A DNA stretch of 64,000 nt from Afipia massiliensis (lineage in GTDB: Bacteria; Pseudomonadota; Alphaproteobacteria; Rhizobiales; Xanthobacteraceae). Positions 53,952-63,537 of the stretch are shown here, in pieces; within the stretch, counting starts at the first letter, position 1, and the number at the start of each line of letters is the position of its first letter. A model generated the notes under the pieces. The model was not told where the DNA came from, made no database searches, and worked only from the letters and a program-made list of their open reading frames with translations. Location of the stretch: positions 227,195 to 291,194 of the forward strand of contig NZ_JACHIJ010000007.1 of assembly GCF_014203115.1 (NCBI RefSeq), given 5' to 3'. The position numbers and the translations under genes were made by a program.

Positions 53952-54959
53952 ATGAACTACAGCGAAGACCATATCGCGCTTGCCGCGGAATACGCGCTCG
54001 GTACTCTCAGTGCCGACGAGCGCGCGCTCGTCGAAACCATGATGATCGTTGATCACGGCTTCATGGAAGTGGTCGATGCGTGGGATCGCAAGCTGAGCCC
54101 ATTGCACCAGATGGTCGCTCCAGTGGAGCCGCCGCCGCATCTGTGGGACAACATCAGCGCAGCCCTCGGTCTGGTGGGACCTCAGCCGGTCATCGTTGAA
54201 GAGCCCAAGGCAGAGCCGAAGCCGGAAGAACCGGTCACAGAGTCTGTACAGGCACCTGTGGTTGCCGAGCAGGCAGAGCAGACCACTGGTCCGGAGCAAC
54301 CTGCCGTGACCGCTGTTGCGGCCGATGCGCCGGCAGAAACTCCCGTTTCCGCCGAGACGCCCGAGGCCGTACCCGAGCCGGTCGCGGCACAACCGTCGAA
54401 CGTCGTTCCATTGGCCGGCCGCAAGAACGGCGGACAGACATTTGGATGGGTGATGACGGCGGTCGCCGCATCGCTTGCGGGCGTGATCGCGCTTCAGGCA
54501 TACCGCCCCGAATTGCTGCCGGAAAAACTTCGGATCAAGCCGCAGATTCAGGTCGTCGAAGTCAAGGCACCTGCGCCTGCGCCGGCCGCGCAGTTCGTGG
54601 CGGTGCTTCAGCAGAACGCCACGGCGCCTGCCTTCATCCTGACGGTGGACACCGCAACGAAGAATTTCACCGTCCGCAAGGTTGGGGCGACACCTGAGCC
54701 CGGCAAGAGCTTTGAGCTTTGGCTGGTGTCGGACAAGTTGCCACGTCCGCGCTCGCTCGGCGTCATTGGCGGCAGTGACTTTACGATCCGCCCAGCGTTG
54801 TCTGCTTACGATACCGATACGATCAACAAGGCCACGTTTGCGGTGACCATCGAGCCCGAAGGCGGCTCGCCGACCGGCGTGGCCACTGGACCGATCGTCT
54901 ATACGGGCAAGCTGGTTGAGAGCGTACCTGCGCTTCCGGCCTCTGCACTGCCACGCTGA
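53952..54959 (+). CDS. RskA-type anti-sigma factor
   Basis: A 335-residue membrane protein encoded 16 bases after the sigma gene. The N-terminal ~80 residues (ALAAEYALGTLSADERALVE) match the anti-sigma domain that binds sigma; zinc ligands of the ZAS type are not evident. A ~90-residue Pro/Glu-rich linker leads to one membrane helix (FGWVMTAVAASLAGVIALQA) and a periplasmic RskA-like domain (KSFELWLVSDKLPRPRSLGV, AVTIEPEGGSPTG). Signal loss would release the sigma factor, as in known pairs. The ATG at 53952 was chosen over a longer reading that overlaps the sigma gene. Confidence 0.9.
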   Translation: MNYSEDHIALAAEYALGTLSADERALVETMMIVDHGFMEVVDAWDRKLSPLHQMVAPVEPPPHLWDNISAALGLVGPQPVIVEEPKAEPKPEEPVTESVQAPVVAEQAEQTTGPEQPAVTAVAADAPAETPVSAETPEAVPEPVAAQPSNVVPLAGRKNGGQTFGWVMTAVAASLAGVIALQAYRPELLPEKLRIKPQIQVVEVKAPAPAPAAQFVAVLQQNATAPAFILTVDTATKNFTVRKVGATPEPGKSFELWLVSDKLPRPRSLGVIGGSDFTIRPALSAYDTDTINKATFAVTIEPEGGSPTGVATGPIVYTGKLVESVPALPASALPR

Positions 54960-54978
54960 CATTCTGACATTCGCGCAA

Positions 54979-55010
54979 CAAAAAACGCCCGTGGGGAGCG
55001 GGCGTTTTCT
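54979..55010 (+). terminator. Terminator of the sigma/anti-sigma operon
   Basis: Ten-base arms AAAACGCCCG (54982-54991) and CGGGCGTTTT (54999-55008) with a seven-base loop and terminal T-run, about 20 bases after the stop. Confidence 0.9.
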
Positions 55011-55094
55011 GGTCTCAGACTTGGGGTCTTCTGAGCAATCACAAGGCGACTTCGGGGGGCGGGGAAGAGAGCCTTGTGAATTCGTAAATCCTTT

Positions 55095-55304
55095 TTAGCG
55101 GATCGCTGATTGATCCGAGCTGGTCAACACGACGGCTTTATTCGCCTTGATCGCCGGACCGGTGGCACGAGCGGTCTGGGTGAGGCCGTTGTCGGAAAGG
55201 CGTGCGGAAATGCTGAAACCGGCGACGCCGATTGCAGCGACAAGCGCCACGATGACGATCTTCAAATGTGTCATGCGGTCCGCACTGTAAAACGAATGGT
55301 TCAT
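55095..55304 (-). CDS. Small exported or membrane protein, conserved hypothetical
   Basis: A 69-residue protein: a short polar start (MNHSFYSADRMTHLK), one hydrophobic helix (IVIVALVAAIGVAGFSISAR), and a small polar tail. It is either an inner-membrane peptide or a secreted small protein. The ATG at 55304 has a strong GGGAGG site, which decides against a 107-residue reading from 55418. I recall similar small proteins in Bradyrhizobium but no function. Confidence 0.72.
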   Translation of the reverse strand: MNHSFYSADRMTHLKIVIVALVAAIGVAGFSISARLSDNGLTQTARATGPAIKANKAVVLTSSDQSAIR

Positions 55305-55607
55305 ACAAACCTCCCGCCGCCTTTTTGATGCATCCGAACGTTTGTCTCGTCCGCATGCCCATGGGTTCAAAGTCCCACGTGTTAAGAACGTAATTGGCAG
55401 GGATTTGTTTCCAAGCACCCTTCACAAACGAGTGAAATGTCTTGAACTTCCGAGAGGTCGATAAACCAATCTTATGTTTGTGAGTTAAATCAATAGCTTA
55501 GATAGCATTTTTTTGCTGCGACGCAGTATACGAAATTCTGATTCGCCACGAAAAGCTTGTCTGTGACCAGAATGCCGCAGGCATTTCGCCTCCAGCCGGC
55601 CATTGGA
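55305..55607. other. AT-richer intergenic gap
   Basis: 303 bases between a small gene and the end of flhA, with a low-GC centre near 55440-55530. No gene, repeat or terminator with arms longer than seven bases was seen. The promoter of the small minus-strand gene likely lies here. Confidence 0.5.
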
Positions 55608-57740
55608 TCAGATGCTTCCGACCGTTTTCAGGCGGGCGCGAGGATGAATTTCAGCCTGCGAGAGAACCGTGGTTTGGGCGCGGAAACGCTCTACCAGCGA
55701 GCGTACGAACGGCCGGATAGCGGCCGACGTCACCAGCACCGGTGCTTCCCCTTCGCGTGCGGCCTGCTCGAAACGGTCGCGCACGATGGTCATGAACTCG
55801 GACAGTTTGGATGGCTGCATCGCCAGGCTGCGCTCTTCGCCGGTGCCGATCAGCGACTCTGCGAAGGCTTGCTCCCATTTCGCACTGAGCGCGATCAGCG
55901 GGAGGTATCCGTTCATCGATGTGTTTTGCGCGCAAATCTGCCGTGCCAGTCGGGCACGTACGTGTTCCGACAGCGTCGATGGATTGCGTGAGAAGGCGAG
56001 CCCGTCGGCGATACCTTCAAGGATCGTGGAGAGATCGCGGATCGAAATGCGTTCGGCCAGGAGCAGTTGCAGGACGCGCTGGATACCGGACACCGTGATC
56101 TGGTTGGGCACGATGTCCTTGACCAGTTCACCCTGTTCCTTTGGCAGGTCCTTGAGCAGCTTTTGGACCTCGCCGTAGGACAGCAGATCCGACATGTTGC
56201 CCTTGAGCAGTTCGGTGAGATGCGTGGAGAGGACGGTCGCAGAATCCACCACCGTGTAGCCCTTGAGCGAGGCCTCCTCCTTGAGCGACGCATCGACCCA
56301 GGTCGCTGGCAATCCGAATGTCGGCTCGGTGGTATGGGTGCCCGGAATCGTGACCTGGTTGCCGGCCGGGTCCATGACCATGAACTGGTTCGCCCAGATG
56401 CGCCCGGTTCCGGCATCGACCTCCTTGATCTTGATGACGTAGGTGTTCGCTTCGAGCTGCACATTGTCGAGAATGCGCACGGCGGGCATCACGAAGCCCA
56501 TCTCGGTGGCGAGCGAGCGGCGCAGGGCCTTGATCTGGTCGGTCAGGCGATCAGTACCGTCCGGTCCGTTGACGAGCGGCAGCAGCGCGTAACCCAGCTC
56601 GATCTTGAGATCATCGATCTTGAGCGCGCTCGAGATCGGCTCTTCGGCCGCCGCAGCGGCTGCTGCGGCCGCGGCTGGAGCTGCCGCCTCACGCGCTTCC
56701 TCTGCCTTGACGGTATGATTACGGGTGCGTGCATTCCAGGCCAGCCAGCCGGCACCGCCGCCCAGCAACAGGAAAGGCAGCATTGGAATGCCCGGCAACA
56801 GCCCCAGCACCAGCATCACGCCGGACGACATCCCAAGCGCCTGCGGGTAGCCGGACAACTGTTTCATCATGGCCTTGTCGGCGGCACCGGTGACGCCAGC
56901 CTTCGACACCAGGAGGCCCGCTGCGGTCGAGACGATCAGCGCCGGCACCTGCGTGACGAGGCCGTCGCCTACCGTCAGCAGCGTATAAACCTTGGCGGCG
57001 TCTCCGAAACTCATTCCTTGCTGGGCAACGCCGATGATGATGCCGCCGATCACGTTGATGAACACGACCAGCAATCCGGCGATAGCATCGCCGCGCACGA
57101 ACTTGGACGCACCGTCCATGGCGCCGAAGAAGCCGCTTTCGTCTTCGATCTCCTTGCGGCGCTGCTTGGCGACCTTCTCGTCGATCAGACCGGCGGACAG
57201 GTCGGCGTCGATCGCCATCTGCTTGCCCGGCATCGAGTCGAGGTGGAAGCGCGCTGCGACTTCGGCGATGCGGCCCGAACCTTTGGTGATGACGACGAAG
57301 TTCACGATTACGAGAATCGTGAAGACGATGATGCCGATGACGAAATTGCCGCCCATCACGAAATTGCCGAACGCCTCGATGACGTGACCGGCGGCGGCGG
57401 TGCCTTCATGGCCATGCGACAGGATCAGGCGGGTCGAGGCGAGGTTGAGCGACAGCCGCAGCATGGTCGAGATCAACAGGACCGTCGGGAACGCCGAGAA
57501 TTCGAGCGGCGTCTGAATGAACAGCGCGGTCATCAGGATCAGGATCGACAGCGTGATCGAGATCGCCAGAAACAGATCGAGCACCACTGCGGGCAGTGGC
57601 AGGATCAGCACGACCAGAATAGTGAGAACACCGAAGGCCAGCGCGAGGTCGCCTCGCTTGAGCATGGTGCCGATGTCGCTGAAGCTGGGAAATCCGGAAC
57701 TGGCCGCCGCGCTGCCCTGACCCGCCGTCACATCAACCAT
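55608..57740 (-). CDS. flhA: Flagellar export gate protein FlhA
   Basis: A 710-residue inner-membrane component of the flagellar type III secretion system. The N-terminal half has about eight membrane helices with the family blocks LPAVVLDLFLAISITLSILI, FPTVLLISTMLRLSLNLAST and the FHIPEP-like loop region (RFHLDSMPGKQMAIDADLSA). The C-terminal cytosolic part binds export chaperones (GYTVVDSATVLSTHLTELL). An Ala-run (residues ~355-370) makes a flexible linker. The ATG at 57740 was preferred to a 44-residue longer reading. A CtrA-like box is ~170 bases upstream. Confidence 0.97.
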   Translation of the reverse strand: MVDVTAGQGSAAASSGFPSFSDIGTMLKRGDLALAFGVLTILVVLILPLPAVVLDLFLAISITLSILILMTALFIQTPLEFSAFPTVLLISTMLRLSLNLASTRLILSHGHEGTAAAGHVIEAFGNFVMGGNFVIGIIVFTILVIVNFVVITKGSGRIAEVAARFHLDSMPGKQMAIDADLSAGLIDEKVAKQRRKEIEDESGFFGAMDGASKFVRGDAIAGLLVVFINVIGGIIIGVAQQGMSFGDAAKVYTLLTVGDGLVTQVPALIVSTAAGLLVSKAGVTGAADKAMMKQLSGYPQALGMSSGVMLVLGLLPGIPMLPFLLLGGGAGWLAWNARTRNHTVKAEEAREAAAPAAAAAAAAAAEEPISSALKIDDLKIELGYALLPLVNGPDGTDRLTDQIKALRRSLATEMGFVMPAVRILDNVQLEANTYVIKIKEVDAGTGRIWANQFMVMDPAGNQVTIPGTHTTEPTFGLPATWVDASLKEEASLKGYTVVDSATVLSTHLTELLKGNMSDLLSYGEVQKLLKDLPKEQGELVKDIVPNQITVSGIQRVLQLLLAERISIRDLSTILEGIADGLAFSRNPSTLSEHVRARLARQICAQNTSMNGYLPLIALSAKWEQAFAESLIGTGEERSLAMQPSKLSEFMTIVRDRFEQAAREGEAPVLVTSAAIRPFVRSLVERFRAQTTVLSQAEIHPRARLKTVGSI

Positions 57741-57907
57741 CGTCGCCGCTTCCCCCCGCGAATGTCGCTCGCGAGCCCCAAAGGTTTGGGCGGCGGCCGA
57801 AGGGCCACCGCTCCTAAAGTGAGGCACCGCACTGGCATCCACGGGCATTCCCCGTTCAGCGACCGACGACACTCGACTTCACCCGGCAAAATTTGCCCAG
57901 TTTATGG

Positions 57908-57923
57908 TTAGGAAAGAGTTAAC
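57908..57923. promoter_or_regulatory. CtrA-like binding site upstream of flhA
   Basis: TTAG-GAAAGAG-TTAAC matches the CtrA consensus TTAA-N7-TTAAC at eight of nine fixed bases. It lies between divergent flhA and an MFS gene, 168-183 bases from the flhA start, in the same window as ctrA itself. CtrA control of early flagellar genes is established in Caulobacter; here it is a prediction. Confidence 0.55.
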
Positions 57924-58031
57924 GGGAAAGGCGGTGGCCGAAATGCTGGCCTCTTGGAGGATGATATTCTCGCATAACCACTATTCGGAGAATGACTTGA
58001 CCGGCGGAGCAAGGCCGACGAAGTTGCCTCC

Positions 58032-59270
58032 GTGCCGGGCTCCACTGATTCACACTCTCATTCCACGACTTTTACCCCCGACTCACGCGCGGCGTGGGTG
58101 CGGCTGGGTATTGCCCTGATCGTTGGGTCGATCGGCAGCGTCGGGATGTGGTCGGTGGTGGTGGTCATGCCCGTGGTCCAGGCCGACTTTGGCGCGACGC
58201 GCGGCGCGGCATCCCTGGCATTCACCTGCACCATGCTCGGCTTTGGATTCGGCGGGGTGGTCATGGGCAAACTGTCGGACCGCTTCGGCATCGTGCTGGC
58301 GATTGCGATCGGCATGGGGGCCATGCTGTTCGGCTACCTCGGCGCAGGCTACGCCGCTGCGCTCTGGCAATTCAATCTCATGCACTTTTTGATCGGTCTC
58401 GGTGCTGCCGCAACCTTCGGGCCGCTGATGACCGAGGCATCGCACTGGTTCGATCGCCACCGCGGACTTGCCGTCACCATCGCTGCGAGCGGCAACTATA
58501 TCGCTGGCACGTTCTGGCCAACGATCGTCGAGCGCGGCACCGCCTATGCGGGATGGCGCGCCACCCATATCGCGATCGGAATCGGCTGCACCATCATCAT
58601 GGCGGTCGTCGTTGCCGTTCTGCGCTGGCAGATCGGCAGTGAATCGGCGCGTTCGCACGAAGATGCTCCGCCACCGCGCGTCGACCTGCAAATCAGCACG
58701 AATGCGCTGACCACGGTGCTTGGCATTGCGGCAATTGCCTGTTGCGTGGCGATGTCGATGCCACAGGTTCATATCGTCGCCTACTGCGGCGATCTTGGTT
58801 ACGGCGTGGCGCGAGGCGCTGAAATGCTGTCCTTGATGCTGGCCTTCGGAATCGTCAGCCGGATCGGTTCCGGATTTCTCGCCGATCGCATCGGCGGATT
58901 GCGTACGCTGCTGGTCGGCTCGATCGCGCAGGGCGTTGCGTTGATGTTCTATCTGTTCTTCGACGGGCTGACCTCGCTGTATATCATCTCCGCGATGTTC
59001 GGCCTGTTTCAGGGCGGCATTGTGCCGAGCTACGCCATCATCGTGCGGGAATCGATGCCCTCAAATGTAGCCGGGACCCGTGTTGGCATCGTGATCTTCG
59101 CATCCGTGCTCGGCATGTCGTTCGGTGGGTGGATTTCCGGCGTCATCTTCGATGCGACTGGCTCCTATGCGGCAGCCTTCCTGAACGGTGCCGGCTGGAA
59201 TGCCTTGAATATCGCCATCGTCGTGGCGCTGCTGATGCGCGCACGCCGGCGGCGCATGGCTTTCGCCTGA
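58032..59270 (+). CDS. MFS transporter (carboxylate/anion carrier-like)
   Basis: A 412-residue twelve-helix major facilitator starting at a GTG. Motif A is GKLSDRFGIVLAIAIG between helices 2 and 3. The half-repeat RIGSGFLADRIGGLRTLLVG recurs after helix 8. The GTEASHWFDRHRGLAVTIA-like block (MTEASHWFDRHRGLAV) and overall pattern recall oxalate/formate- or monocarboxylate-type carriers. Substrate unknown. The upstream 290 bases hold the CtrA-like box and no other feature. panD begins 91 bases downstream. The exact start is uncertain. Confidence 0.85.
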   Translation: MPGSTDSHSHSTTFTPDSRAAWVRLGIALIVGSIGSVGMWSVVVVMPVVQADFGATRGAASLAFTCTMLGFGFGGVVMGKLSDRFGIVLAIAIGMGAMLFGYLGAGYAAALWQFNLMHFLIGLGAAATFGPLMTEASHWFDRHRGLAVTIAASGNYIAGTFWPTIVERGTAYAGWRATHIAIGIGCTIIMAVVVAVLRWQIGSESARSHEDAPPPRVDLQISTNALTTVLGIAAIACCVAMSMPQVHIVAYCGDLGYGVARGAEMLSLMLAFGIVSRIGSGFLADRIGGLRTLLVGSIAQGVALMFYLFFDGLTSLYIISAMFGLFQGGIVPSYAIIVRESMPSNVAGTRVGIVIFASVLGMSFGGWISGVIFDATGSYAAAFLNGAGWNALNIAIVVALLMRARRRRMAFA

Positions 59271-59361
59271 CAGCCGGTTCCCCCTAAAGTCTTGACCTCG
59301 GCAAACGGTCGTCCTAACGGACTCTCGCGCGAAACGTCCGCGCCGGAACCAGGGCAGGCCG

Positions 59362-59709
59362 ATGCACGTCACGCTGATGAAGGGGAAAATCCACCGCGCA
59401 CGCGTGACGGAGGCGGACCTGCACTATGAAGGGTCGATCTCGATCGATCGCACACTGATTGATGCTGCCGGCTTTCTCATCAACGAACGGGTCGATATCT
59501 ACAACATCGATACCGGCGCGCGTTTTTCGACCTATGTCATCGAGGCGCCTGCGGGCTCAGGCACAATTGGTTTGAACGGAGCGGCAGCGCGGCTCGCGAT
59601 GATGGGCGACAAGGTCATTATCGTGGCCTATGCGAGTTTCGATGAAGCCGAGGCGCGGCAGTTTCAACCGCGCGTGGTTCTCGTTAATGAAAGAAACCAG
59701 AAGCTTTAG
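59362..59709 (+). CDS. panD: Aspartate 1-decarboxylase
   Basis: A 115-residue proenzyme that makes beta-alanine for pantothenate and CoA. The self-processing site is the Gly-Ser in [15 protein letters not shown] (residues 24-25), where Ser25 becomes the pyruvoyl group. [20 protein letters not shown] is the typical N-terminus; [20 protein letters not shown] and [14 protein letters not shown] are core blocks. Length is normal (usually 115-140). Confidence 0.97.
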   Translation: MHVTLMKGKIHRARVTEADLHYEGSISIDRTLIDAAGFLINERVDIYNIDTGARFSTYVIEAPAGSGTIGLNGAAARLAMMGDKVIIVAYASFDEAEARQFQPRVVLVNERNQKL

Positions 59710-59801
59710 CGTCGTCTGCGAAAGTGGATGGTCCACACAAGTCGTTGACCGGCAGTTGCTGCTAACCGTATCCGGTTTTCTTCACGTCGACGGAGCGCTG
59801 C

Positions 59802-60932
59802 ATGCTTGAGAAATTCGAAGCCGATTTGAACGATCTCGCGAGCCGTGGTCGACTGCGTTTACTTCGTGGCCGCGCTGGAATCGATTTCACATCGAACGAT
59901 TATCTGGGCCTCGCCGAATCCGATGAACTGAGGCGTGCTGCCTCTGACGCTATCGCGCGGGGCGTTCCGGTTGGCGCGGGCGGTTCGCGCCTGCTGCGCG
60001 GTAATCATCCCGAGCATGAAGCGCTCGAGGCCGAGGCTGCGGTTTACTTCGGCGCGGAGACTGCGCTTTATTTTGGCGGCGGCTTTGTCGCCAACCATGC
60101 GATTTTCTCGACACTGCCGCAACGCGGCGATCTCGTTGTTCATGATGAACTGGTTCATGCCAGTGTGCATGAGGGTCTGCGCAGCGGCCGCGCCGATCGT
60201 GTCGCGGTCGCGCACAACAGCATCGATGCGTTCGATGCTGCGATTGCTCGCTGGCGCTCAGCCGGCGGCAAGGGCCGGCCATGGATTTCGGTTGAGAGCC
60301 TGTACAGCATGGACGGCGACAGCCCGGACGTCGCGGGGTTATTTGCCGTTGCTGATCGTCATGAGGCGATGGTCGTGATCGACGAAGCGCATGCGACCGG
60401 TGTGCTCGGCCCGCAGGGGCGGGGACTGGCTGCTCCCTTCGAAGGACGCGACAACGTCATCACGCTGCATACTTGCGGCAAAGGGTTGGGGACTGTCGGC
60501 GGGTTTGTCCTGGCGCCGCGCACGATCCGCGATTTTCTGGTCAATCGCGCGCGGCCTTTTATCTTCGCAACGGCGCCGTCGCCGCTGATGGCGGCGATCA
60601 CGCGTTCGGCGCTTGAAATCTCCAGAACAAATCCGGAGCGTCGCGAGCGGCTGGCGGGTCTGGTGCAGTTCGCAAGTGGCGAGCTTCGCCGCCGCTGCGG
60701 TATAGCGCCGTCCGGCTCGCAGATCATTCCTGTCGTCATCGGTGCTGACCGCGCAGCAGTCGCTGTCGCTGCATCCCTTCAGCAGCGCGGATTCGATATT
60801 CGCGCGATACGTCCGCCGACCGTTCCCGAAGGAACCGCGCGTCTGCGCATCGCGCTGACACTGAATGTCGATGAAGCGGTGGTCGCGGAACTGTTTGAGG
60901 CGCTTGCCGAAGACATGCGGAAAGCAGCATGA
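59802..60932 (+). CDS. bioF: 8-amino-7-oxononanoate synthase
   Basis: A 376-residue PLP enzyme that condenses pimeloyl-thioester with alanine in biotin synthesis. Family blocks: [72 protein letters not shown], and the PLP Lys in [16 protein letters not shown]. The stop overlaps the bioD start (ATGA). It is the first gene of bioFDA; no bioB is in view. Confidence 0.96.
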   Translation: MLEKFEADLNDLASRGRLRLLRGRAGIDFTSNDYLGLAESDELRRAASDAIARGVPVGAGGSRLLRGNHPEHEALEAEAAVYFGAETALYFGGGFVANHAIFSTLPQRGDLVVHDELVHASVHEGLRSGRADRVAVAHNSIDAFDAAIARWRSAGGKGRPWISVESLYSMDGDSPDVAGLFAVADRHEAMVVIDEAHATGVLGPQGRGLAAPFEGRDNVITLHTCGKGLGTVGGFVLAPRTIRDFLVNRARPFIFATAPSPLMAAITRSALEISRTNPERRERLAGLVQFASGELRRRCGIAPSGSQIIPVVIGADRAAVAVAASLQQRGFDIRAIRPPTVPEGTARLRIALTLNVDEAVVAELFEALAEDMRKAA

Positions 60933-61570
60933 ACGCCCGCGTCGTCGTCACCGGGACGGACACCGGCATCGGCAAGACGGTCTTTGCCGCGGCGCTCGCC
61001 GGCGCGCTCGACGCATTTTACTGGAAGCCGGTGCAAGCTGGCCTCGATGAGGAGACCGACCGCGAAACGGTGATGCGGCTGTCCGGTCTGTCCGAACAGC
61101 GCATGCTGCGCGAGGCTTACCGGCTGAAGACGCCGGCCTCGCCGCATCTCGCGGCGAAAATCGACGGTGTTACGATCGACCCGCACATGCTCGCATTGCC
61201 GGATGTCGATCGGTCTCTGGTGATCGAGGGCGCAGGTGGCCTGATGGTCCCATTGGCGGAGAATCTGACCTACATAGATGTCATGGCCCATTGGGCTGCC
61301 CCGGTTGCGCTGTGTGCACGGACCACGCTTGGCACCATCAATCATAGCCTGTTGTCGATCGAGGCCCTGCGCGCCCGCAATGTTCCCTTGCTTGGTGTCG
61401 CGTTCATCGGCGATGAAAATGCCGAGTCCGAGCGGATCATCTGCAAGATCGGTCAGGCCCGGTATCTCGGCAGATTGCCGCTTCTCGCGTCGCTCACGGG
61501 CGAGGCGTTGCGTACGGCGTTTGCGCAACACTTCAATGCCGATGACTTTCTGAAAGGCTCAGGCCTATGA
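60929..61570 (+). CDS. bioD: Dethiobiotin synthetase
   Basis: A 213-residue ATP-dependent enzyme that forms the ureido ring of dethiobiotin. The P-loop is [18 protein letters not shown] at the N-terminus; [15 protein letters not shown] and [12 protein letters not shown] are substrate and metal blocks. It overlaps bioF and bioA by four bases on each side, so the three are translationally coupled. Confidence 0.96.
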   Translation: MNARVVVTGTDTGIGKTVFAAALAGALDAFYWKPVQAGLDEETDRETVMRLSGLSEQRMLREAYRLKTPASPHLAAKIDGVTIDPHMLALPDVDRSLVIEGAGGLMVPLAENLTYIDVMAHWAAPVALCARTTLGTINHSLLSIEALRARNVPLLGVAFIGDENAESERIICKIGQARYLGRLPLLASLTGEALRTAFAQHFNADDFLKGSGL

Positions 61571-62823
61571 CAAAGTCTCCGGTCTGGCATCCATTCACGC
61601 AGCATGCGGTGCAACCCGAACCAACCCTGATTTCCAGAGGGGAGGGCGCCTGGCTCGAGACAGCCGACGGCCGTCGCATTTTCGATGCCATCTCGTCGTG
61701 GTGGGTGGTGACCCATGGTCATCGCCACCCACACATCGTGAAAGCTATCAAGGATCAGATCGACCGGCTGGATCAGGTGATTTTCGCAGGCTTCACGCAT
61801 GAGCCGGCGGAGAAGCTGGCGCGGCATCTGGTTGAAATCACGCCACCTGAACTTGAGTATGTCTTCTTCTCCGACAGCGGATCGACCTCGGTCGAAGTTG
61901 CGCTGAAAATGGCGCTGGGGTTCTGGCAGAATAGCGGCATCAAACGGAGCCGGATTCTGGCGCTGGAAGGCGCATATCACGGCGACACCATCGGCGGCAT
62001 GTCCGTCGGCGAACGCGGCGTGTTCAATGCGCCGTATGACCCGCTGCTATTCGATGTCGAGCGCATTCCGTTCCCTGCCGCCGGCCGTGAGGAGGCGACG
62101 CTGGACGCGCTGAAGGCGGCGTGCAAGCGCAGCGACGTTGCCGCGTTGATTATCGAGCCGCTCATCCTCGGTGCGGGCGGTATGCTGATCTATCCAGCGA
62201 GCGTCCTGGCGGAAATGAAGCGGGTCTGCGAGGCGCACGACGTTCTGTTCATCGCCGATGAAGTCATGACTGGGTGGGGGCGGACCGGCACCTTGTTCGC
62301 CTGCGAGCAGGCGGGTATCGCACCTGATATCGCGTGCTATTCGAAAGGGCTGACGGGAGGCTCGGTACCGCTGGCGGTGACGTTGTGTCGTGCCGACATT
62401 TTCGACGCGCACTATTCGACCGACCGCAGCAAGACGTTCTTTCATTCCAGTTCGTACACTGCGAACCCGGTCGCGTGCGCGGCTGCATTGGCCAATCTGG
62501 AAATCTGGCAGCGCGAGCCGGTGATGGAGCGGATCGGTTCAATCGCAGCATTACATAAAGACAGGCTCACGCGGTTTCGCGACGACCGGCGTTTTGCCAA
62601 TCTGCGTCAGATCGGAACCATCGCGGCACTCGATATCGTGGCGAAGGATGCGGGCTACCTGGCGGATATCGGCCCGCGCCTCTATCGCGGGTTTCTCGCG
62701 CGCGGGTTGCTGGTCCGGCCGCTTGGCAACACGGTCTACATCATGCCGCCCTATTGCAGCACCGCGGACGACCTCGATCTGGTCTTTGACGCTATCGATG
62801 AACTGGCGGGCGAGGTCGCCTGA
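61567..62823 (+). CDS. bioA: Adenosylmethionine-8-amino-7-oxononanoate aminotransferase
   Basis: A 418-residue class III aminotransferase that uses S-adenosylmethionine as amino donor. Blocks: [80 protein letters not shown] and the PLP Lys in [18 protein letters not shown]. The SSWW and HPFTQ blocks separate it from other class III enzymes. It ends the bioFDA operon. Confidence 0.96.
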   Translation: MTKSPVWHPFTQHAVQPEPTLISRGEGAWLETADGRRIFDAISSWWVVTHGHRHPHIVKAIKDQIDRLDQVIFAGFTHEPAEKLARHLVEITPPELEYVFFSDSGSTSVEVALKMALGFWQNSGIKRSRILALEGAYHGDTIGGMSVGERGVFNAPYDPLLFDVERIPFPAAGREEATLDALKAACKRSDVAALIIEPLILGAGGMLIYPASVLAEMKRVCEAHDVLFIADEVMTGWGRTGTLFACEQAGIAPDIACYSKGLTGGSVPLAVTLCRADIFDAHYSTDRSKTFFHSSSYTANPVACAAALANLEIWQREPVMERIGSIAALHKDRLTRFRDDRRFANLRQIGTIAALDIVAKDAGYLADIGPRLYRGFLARGLLVRPLGNTVYIMPPYCSTADDLDLVFDAIDELAGEVA

Positions 62824-62993
62824 GGATCACGGCGGCCCAATGCCGTTTTCGATAGAAAGCCCTCGAAATGTAGCCAACCGCGCCAGGAGGCCGGGATATG
62901 TTCCGGGTGGCGTGCACCTTGGATTGCCCGGCGGCGGCGGTCATTGTATGGGGTGCTTGCACCGTTGTCTGCCGTTGTGGCGGAGGACCGGCG

Positions 62994-63069
62994 GGGCCTG
63001 TAGCTCAATGGTTAGAGCCGACCGCTCATAACGGTCTGGTTGCAGGTTCGAGTCCTGCCGGGCCCACCA
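62994..63069 (+). tRNA. tRNA with CAT anticodon, probably tRNA-Ile2
   Basis: Acceptor GGGCCTG/CGGGCCC, D-arm GCTC/GAGC, anticodon stem GACCG/CGGTC, loop CTCATAA, T-arm GCAGG/CCTGC, discriminator A and encoded CCA. CAT could be Met or lysidine-modified Ile. The CTCATAA loop and body resemble tRNA-Ile2, not initiator or elongator Met, so Ile2 (reading ATA) is preferred. Foreign-looking DNA follows its 3' end. Confidence 0.88.
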
Positions 63070-63537
63070 ATGAAATCAATGACTTAGCTTAAGTTTCTTC
63101 GCCACAGTCTGTTCTTCACCCACCGTTTCACCCACCGATTGCGGTGACGTCGGGATAGGGTCAATTTTCTCTCAATTCACCAAAAGCTAGCACTATAAAA
63201 GAATATTATTCCACACACTTGAGATAAGAAGAAAAATATTTTCATTCTGCCTCAGGCCAGGCCGCCTACAACGGTCGGCTCAGAGGTAGCGCGGCCCACC
63301 CCCATGCCGGACGCTATCGCGCCCTTACTTGGCCGCGGACCCTCTCGACCGCGTGCCGTTCAGCGTTCTCAAACGAGCGCTTTTCGCATCTGCGCGCGGC
63401 GAAGCGCCGTGTTTCTCGCAAAGGAAGGGGAGCAACGGGCTTGCTTTATGTTCATGTTATGTTCTACTGGAACTTGTTCTATCGGGTTCCGTTGCTACTC
63501 GCTATGGTTGTCCTGGGAAGAAACTCAGGGGCAAAAA
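63070..63537. other. Low-GC region after the tRNA, possible island edge
   Basis: 468 bases without a supported gene. The part 63160-63245 is clearly AT-rich compared with the rest of the window. At 63114-63138 a TTCACCCACCG unit is repeated in tandem. On the minus strand, 63076 to ~63168 reads VGETVGEEQTVAKKLKLSH to a stop, which could be the tail of a lost integrase gene, but this is weak. No att repeat of the tRNA end was found within the window. Confidence 0.45.

Noticed and set aside
56067..57911. 614-codon plus-strand frame opposite flhA
   Set aside because: Shadow of flhA; rich in Asp, Gln and His with no domain pattern.
62994..63069. Elongator or initiator tRNA-Met
   Set aside because: The CTCATAA loop and stem sequences fit tRNA-Ile2 better than either Met species; modification by TilS cannot be seen from DNA.
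63304..63537. N-terminal extension of the interrupted gene to 63304
   Set aside because: The added 78 residues are Arg/Ser/Cys-rich with no family pattern, and the ATG at 63538 fits the coding pattern better.
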